A stretch of DNA of 64,000 nt, taken from contig NZ_BMIH01000004.1 of the NCBI RefSeq assembly GCF_014641735.1, positions 248,001 through 312,000 on the forward strand. Reading direction: 5' to 3'. This stretch comes from Sphingomonas metalli. GTDB lineage: Bacteria > Pseudomonadota > Alphaproteobacteria > Sphingomonadales > Sphingomonadaceae. Made by a program: the position numbers and the translations under genes. Positions 61,303 through 64,000 of this stretch are shown piece after piece. Below the pieces are notes generated by a model. The model searched no databases. It had not been told where the DNA came from and saw only the letters and a list, made by a program, of their open reading frames with translations. Numbering within the stretch: position 1 is the first letter of the stretch; the number at the start of each line of letters is the position of its first letter.

Positions 61303-61974
61303 TCAGCGAGGGTTCGCGATCCAGTCCGCGACCTCGCTCTCGCGCCAGACCGAGACGTTGCCGTCCATCGGCACCTTGCCGGGAAAGCGGCCGCTCTCGA
61401 TCCGCCGGTAGATGGTCGCCCGGGAAAGGCCGGTCATGGTTTGCAGCTCTGGCATGCGGACATATCGGTCCGACTGCCGCCCGGCCTGTCCGAAACTTCC
61501 CTCCGGCCCTTCCCGCACGGGAGGAGCGGCACCATCGGCTGGCTGATCCGTGGTTGCCTCCGAGCGGATGAGCCGCTCCAGGCCGCTCCTGTCGACGAAG
61601 ATCCAGTGGGTCGGGACTGCGCCTGGCTCGAATGGTCTCGACGGGTCGATGGCGCTCGACGCGAACCGTTGCTCGAAGTCGTCGATCTCCCATGCGGTTG
61701 GTGGCAACGGCGACGGGACGCTACCGCCGAACGCTCGGACATGTGTGGCGACATCCCCGGCCGCGCAGGCTTCGCCCAGCATGCGGGCGGCGCCGAGTAT
61801 CTGCGAGCGCGCGGGCTCGTCCACGAAGATGGTTCCATCCTCGTCGAAGGTCAGGGCGACGCGGTCAAGCGCATGCCCGTGACGCTGCAGGCACATTCGC
61901 GCCAAGGCGCCGATCAGCAGGACGCGTCCGGGCGACGTCGGCATCTCCCGCCGCCAATAGTCTTCCTGCTCCAT
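61303..61974 (-). CDS. AlpA-type regulator / excisionase-like protein with N-terminal extension
   Basis: The C-terminal 55 residues are an AlpA-like winged helix: RYVRMPELQTMTGLSRATIY, RRIESGRFPGKVPMDGNVSV and WRESEVADWI, typical of regulators of integrases in P4-type elements. The N-terminal 165 residues are unusual for AlpA (normally 60-70 residues) and not recognised; they contain VALTFDEDGTIFVDEPARSQ and THWIFVDRSGLERLIRSEA. ATG 61972-61974 follows AAGG at a suitable distance; an ATG five codons upstream is also possible, but a TATAAT box at 61998-62003 would then give a nearly leaderless mRNA. It faces the integrase gene. Confidence 0.75.
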   Translation of the reverse strand: MEQEDYWRREMPTSPGRVLLIGALARMCLQRHGHALDRVALTFDEDGTIFVDEPARSQILGAARMLGEACAAGDVATHVRAFGGSVPSPLPPTAWEIDDFEQRFASSAIDPSRPFEPGAVPTHWIFVDRSGLERLIRSEATTDQPADGAAPPVREGPEGSFGQAGRQSDRYVRMPELQTMTGLSRATIYRRIESGRFPGKVPMDGNVSVWRESEVADWIANPR

Positions 61975-61989
61975 CAGACCTTGGTTCAT

Positions 61990-62464
61990 GCCACTCTATT
62001 ATAGGACGATGTCTAATATTGCGGAAACGGCGATCCTGCGGACATCGCGAGTGAGCGGATCACGGCTGTGTGAGCCTCGGACACCACGCGATCGCAGGCG
62101 AAAATTACGCCCGCACTTAATGATCGGGTCGGTCGGGTGATCCGCTGGAGCCCCCGCCGCCAGCCGGCACCGCCGCGCCTTCGACCCTACTACCCGGCGC
62201 GTCGGAAGCCCCGCCTGCTTCGGTGCCATACCGCCTGCTAGAGGCGGACATCGAACTCATGACGCGAGACGCTCGCTGGCAAGGATTGCCGGCGATCCGG
62301 GTCTATTACCGCCAATATTCGTGAAATATACCCGGCTGAGACGGTCGCCGTCCGTCAGTAGAGGAATCGAGATCGCCCGTGTGGGCGCAATGATATGGTC
62401 CGGTTCATCTCCCGTCCGTAGTCGGTGAAATCCGCGTCCTCGAAGACGATCGCGGGCTCCTGGG
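61990..62464. other. Gap in the integrated element with a promoter but no recognised gene
   Basis: Near its left end, on the minus strand, TTCCGC (62021-62026), a 17-base spacer and TATAAT (61998-62003) look like the promoter of the AlpA-type gene, with the imperfect inverted repeat TAGGAC-GAT-GTCTAA overlapping it. The rest has no convincing reading frame; frames there are broken or compositionally poor. It may hold a decayed gene. Confidence 0.4.
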
Positions 62465-62843
62465 TCAGCGCGCAAGGCGCGCCTCGATCTCGGTCAGCGA
62501 CATCTCGGCCCTGGTCGCGGCCCCGATCTTCCCCAGCGCGTTGCTCCGCGTCTCGACGAGCGCGTTGTGGGCTAGCCCGTGGTTCTCGGGCCGGAGCCGC
62601 TCGACCGTCTGCCTCAAGTGGGCCTTCAGCCGCTCGCTCGTCGATCACGATGAGGTGATCGAGGCCCTGGCCATCGTCGTTTTCGGCGAGAGAGCGGAAG
62701 AGATCGGATAGCGCCTGCAGGCGCAAGTCGATCGTCGCGCGGATCGGGATGCCGCACTGTTCGGCCAGCAGGACCATGACGTCGGCGGCGCTCCAAGCGT
62801 GCACGTTCATGTCGTCGGGCAGTGGCTTGCGGATGTAGCCCAT
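62465..62843 (-). pseudogene. Frameshifted gene of the integrated element
   Basis: Starting at ATG 62841-62843 the frame encodes a plausible N-terminus (MGYIRKPLPDDMNVHAWSAA, then DVMVLLAEQCGIPIRATIDL and LRLQALSDLFRSLAENDDGQ) until about 62640 (LDHLIVIDE). There the protein-like sequence continues in the next frame (ERLKAHLRQTVERLRPENHG, then LAHNALVETRSNALGKIG) and ends TGA at 62465-62467. The original frame past that point becomes Arg/Gly/Asp-rich shadow. One extra base in CGACGAGCGAGCGG would explain it: a decayed gene, a sequencing error, or a +1 shift. The protein family is not recognised. Confidence 0.5.
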
Positions 62844-62906
62844 GTGGCTTCTCCGATTAGGCGCGGGTGGCCGTGGCGCCGGGCCGCGGGGCGGCCCGGC
62901 GCTCGG

Positions 62907-63428
62907 TCAGGCGGCCTTGGCGAGTTGCGGGAGGGCGAAGACGTCACCGCGCGCGAGCTGCTCCTGCTCGAGCTGGAGCAGCCGCCGGTAGGCCCGGACG
63001 ATGCCGGTCCGGCCGGCCTGGAGGCTGCGCGCCGGCGCAGTGGGCAGGTGGTTCAGCCGCAGGTCGGCATCGAACTCGAACGCGCCCATCTTGAAGTTGT
63101 CCGGGACGAGGCGGGTGGTCCGGCCGTTCGGCGTCGACCAGAGCATGCAGTTCTCGATCGTGTAGACCTGGTCGCCGGCCGGGGCGACCAGCCCGATCAG
63201 CGGCACCTGGGGTGCCTCCTCCGTGTGGTGGATCCAGATGACCGGACGTCCGGTCGCGCGAACGCTGCCGGTGAACTGCAAGAGCTGCAGCGCGTGCGGC
63301 TCGTTGCCGCTGAGGATCAGCTCGACCTTCTCGATGAACTCCTGGTGGCGGCCGGGCGCGCCACCGAGGAGGTGGGCGACGGCGCCCATGTAGTTGGCGG
63401 CGAGCTGCTGGTCGCTGGGCTTGGTCAT
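62907..63428 (-). CDS. Hypothetical protein of the integrated element
   Basis: From ATG 63426-63428, behind AGGAAGGA, a 173-residue protein begins MTKPSDQQLAANYMGAVAHL. The middle has strand-like segments (VELILSGNEPHALQLLQFTG, PVIWIHHTEEAPQVPLIGLV, YTIENCMLWSTPNGRTTRLV) and the C-terminal part is helical and charged (TGIVRAYRRLLQLEQEQLAR). It has no signal peptide or membrane span. I do not recognise the family; position suggests an accessory gene of the tRNA-Ser-linked element. The longer open frame upstream to 63797 has no ribosome-binding site and looks non-coding. Confidence 0.6.
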   Translation of the reverse strand: MTKPSDQQLAANYMGAVAHLLGGAPGRHQEFIEKVELILSGNEPHALQLLQFTGSVRATGRPVIWIHHTEEAPQVPLIGLVAPAGDQVYTIENCMLWSTPNGRTTRLVPDNFKMGAFEFDADLRLNHLPTAPARSLQAGRTGIVRAYRRLLQLEQEQLARGDVFALPQLAKAA

Positions 63429-63908
63429 GTCGTGTCCTTCCTGTTCGAGGTTTTTTCCCCACGCTCTGCGGGGCACTTCACTGGTTGGAAAACGGGAAGT
63501 CCCGGGCGGCGCTGACGCGCGCCGTGCCGCCCCGGGCGGCGACCGCCCGAAGTTGGATTCCGTTCTTCTGACCCGAATGGTTGAGGAAAAATCCGCCAAC
63601 GCGCTGGGCGCGCGTTGAGGGATAATTAGCTTTTGAGCCCGTAGGCTCCGCCGGGGCGATGCCCGAGCTGCATACCTTTTCCCCTCTACCACCTGGATCG
63701 ACTGGCAAGTCGCTGTAGGGAGCGGGCCTGCGGACCCGCTGCGGCCCGCAGGCTGCCGTGCCCGTGTCCATCCGGCGCTCCGTGATTTCCAAGACACGCC
63801 ACTGGGCCACGCGCTATCGAAGTGCGCGCGCGTGCCTTGTCGCCCTCCGGCCGGACCACGCTAGGCTATTAGCGCAGAGCTGCTCCACAGCGGGCGCTGC
63901 TCGGAACA
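63429..63908. other. Non-coding stretch in the integrated element
   Basis: About 480 bases without a convincing gene. It holds several GC-rich hairpins (for example around CCCGGGCGGCG...GCCGCCCCGGGC near 63500-63535 and GACCCGCTGCGGCCCGCAGG near 63732-63752) that may belong to a regulatory or untranslated RNA. No tRNA-like or repeat-family structure is visible. Confidence 0.35.
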
Positions 63909-63924
63909 TATGCACATGTGCATA
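63909..63924. promoter_or_regulatory. 16-bp perfect palindrome upstream of a partial gene
   Basis: TATGCACATGTGCATA is a perfect inverted repeat without spacer, 12 bases before the ATG at 63936. Its position and AT-rich flanks (AGTTATT) fit an operator or promoter of the following gene. Confidence 0.4.
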
Positions 63925-63935
63925 GTTATTCGGTC

Positions 63936-64000
63936 ATGCGTAATGACTTCAATCAAGGTCCCCAGCGCGTGGTCGTGCCCGTCGGGCTGGACGGGCTGAT
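63936..64000 (+). CDS. Start of a gene running off the right edge (partial)
   Basis: ATG 63936 opens a frame to the end of the window, encoding MRNDFNQGPQRVVVPVGLDG and continuing. The sequence has no stop codon in 21 codons and follows a 16-bp palindrome and AT-rich sequence. A second ATG in another frame (63943) begins MTSIKVPSAWS and could instead be the true start. Identification is not possible from so few residues. Confidence 0.35.
   Translation, partial: MRNDFNQGPQRVVVPVGLDGL

Noticed and set aside
62257-62475. 72-residue frame on the minus strand of the integrated element
   Set aside because: It overlaps the frameshifted gene's tail, has poor composition and no ribosome-binding site; treated as non-coding.

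Overview
The window is high-GC chromosomal DNA from an alphaproteobacterium, most likely Sphingomonas or a close relative (Sphingomonadaceae). The reasons are a class I lysyl-tRNA synthetase, cysQ-cysD-cysNC with a fused APS kinase, a maf / RNase E-G-like / yacG / tRNA-Phe block beside infA, tsaD divergent from hemC-hemD and a mitofilin-like gene, many short intergenic palindromic repeats of the kind common in sphingomonads, and small proteins resembling ones usual in that family. Nothing here names a species. Two perfect parS-type palindromes (near 31.9 and 32.2 kb) suggest the window lies in the origin-proximal part of the chromosome.

Layout. 0-14 kb: a small putative DNA-binding protein, nhaA-lysK, a Uma2-family protein, a secreted protein of unknown function, a DinG-type helicase with sixA, then sulfate activation (cysQ, cysD, cysNC). 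14.5-24.5 kb: a sugar catabolic cluster with a FucP-type sugar importer, a periplasmic aldose 1-epimerase, an IlvD/Edd sugar-acid dehydratase, a ketoglutarate-semialdehyde-type dehydrogenase, a GntR/FadR regulator, a Gfo/Idh/MocA sugar dehydrogenase, DgoA and DgoK. These genes can be assembled into an oxidative D-galactose (De Ley-Doudoroff) and/or L-arabinose pathway, and three of its promoters carry TTGTC-N-GACAA-like sites. 24.6-31.7 kb: an MFS/LysR pair, tRNA-Thr, aminopeptidase P, assorted small and hypothetical genes. 31.7-32.4 kb: a gene-free, repeat-rich stretch with the two parS-like sites. 32.4-39.6 kb: the most interesting region, a minus-strand locus made of a LuxR-type regulator, a secreted Ser/Thr/Asn/Asp-rich repeat protein, a second small secreted protein with the same C-terminal motif, a C39-type cysteine peptidase, an unknown secreted protein, an outer-membrane barrel with an N-terminal coiled coil, and a diguanylate cyclase. 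Its composition and order resemble the Pseudomonas fap functional-amyloid operon. 39.8-59.6 kb: mostly housekeeping genes (hemCD, tsaD-gpsA-dapB-nth, purEK, gpmA, rpmJ, maf, yacG, infA, a GlmS-like gene, two cyclophilins). 59.7-64 kb: tRNA-Ser(GGA) followed by a P4-type integrase, an AlpA-type regulator and poorly recognised genes, which looks like the left end of an integrated element continuing beyond the window.

Translational coupling is frequent (ATGA, GTGA or TTGA overlaps in nhaA/lysK, helicase/sixA, cysQ/cysD, the sugar operon, hemC/hemD, tsaD/gpsA/dapB and purK/ppi). At least six families of 60-140 bp palindromic repeats fill the gaps between operons, sometimes apparently nested in one another. 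One such repeat sits between cysD and cysNC and supplies the cysNC ribosome-binding site. All functions are read from sequence motifs and context only; no database search was possible.
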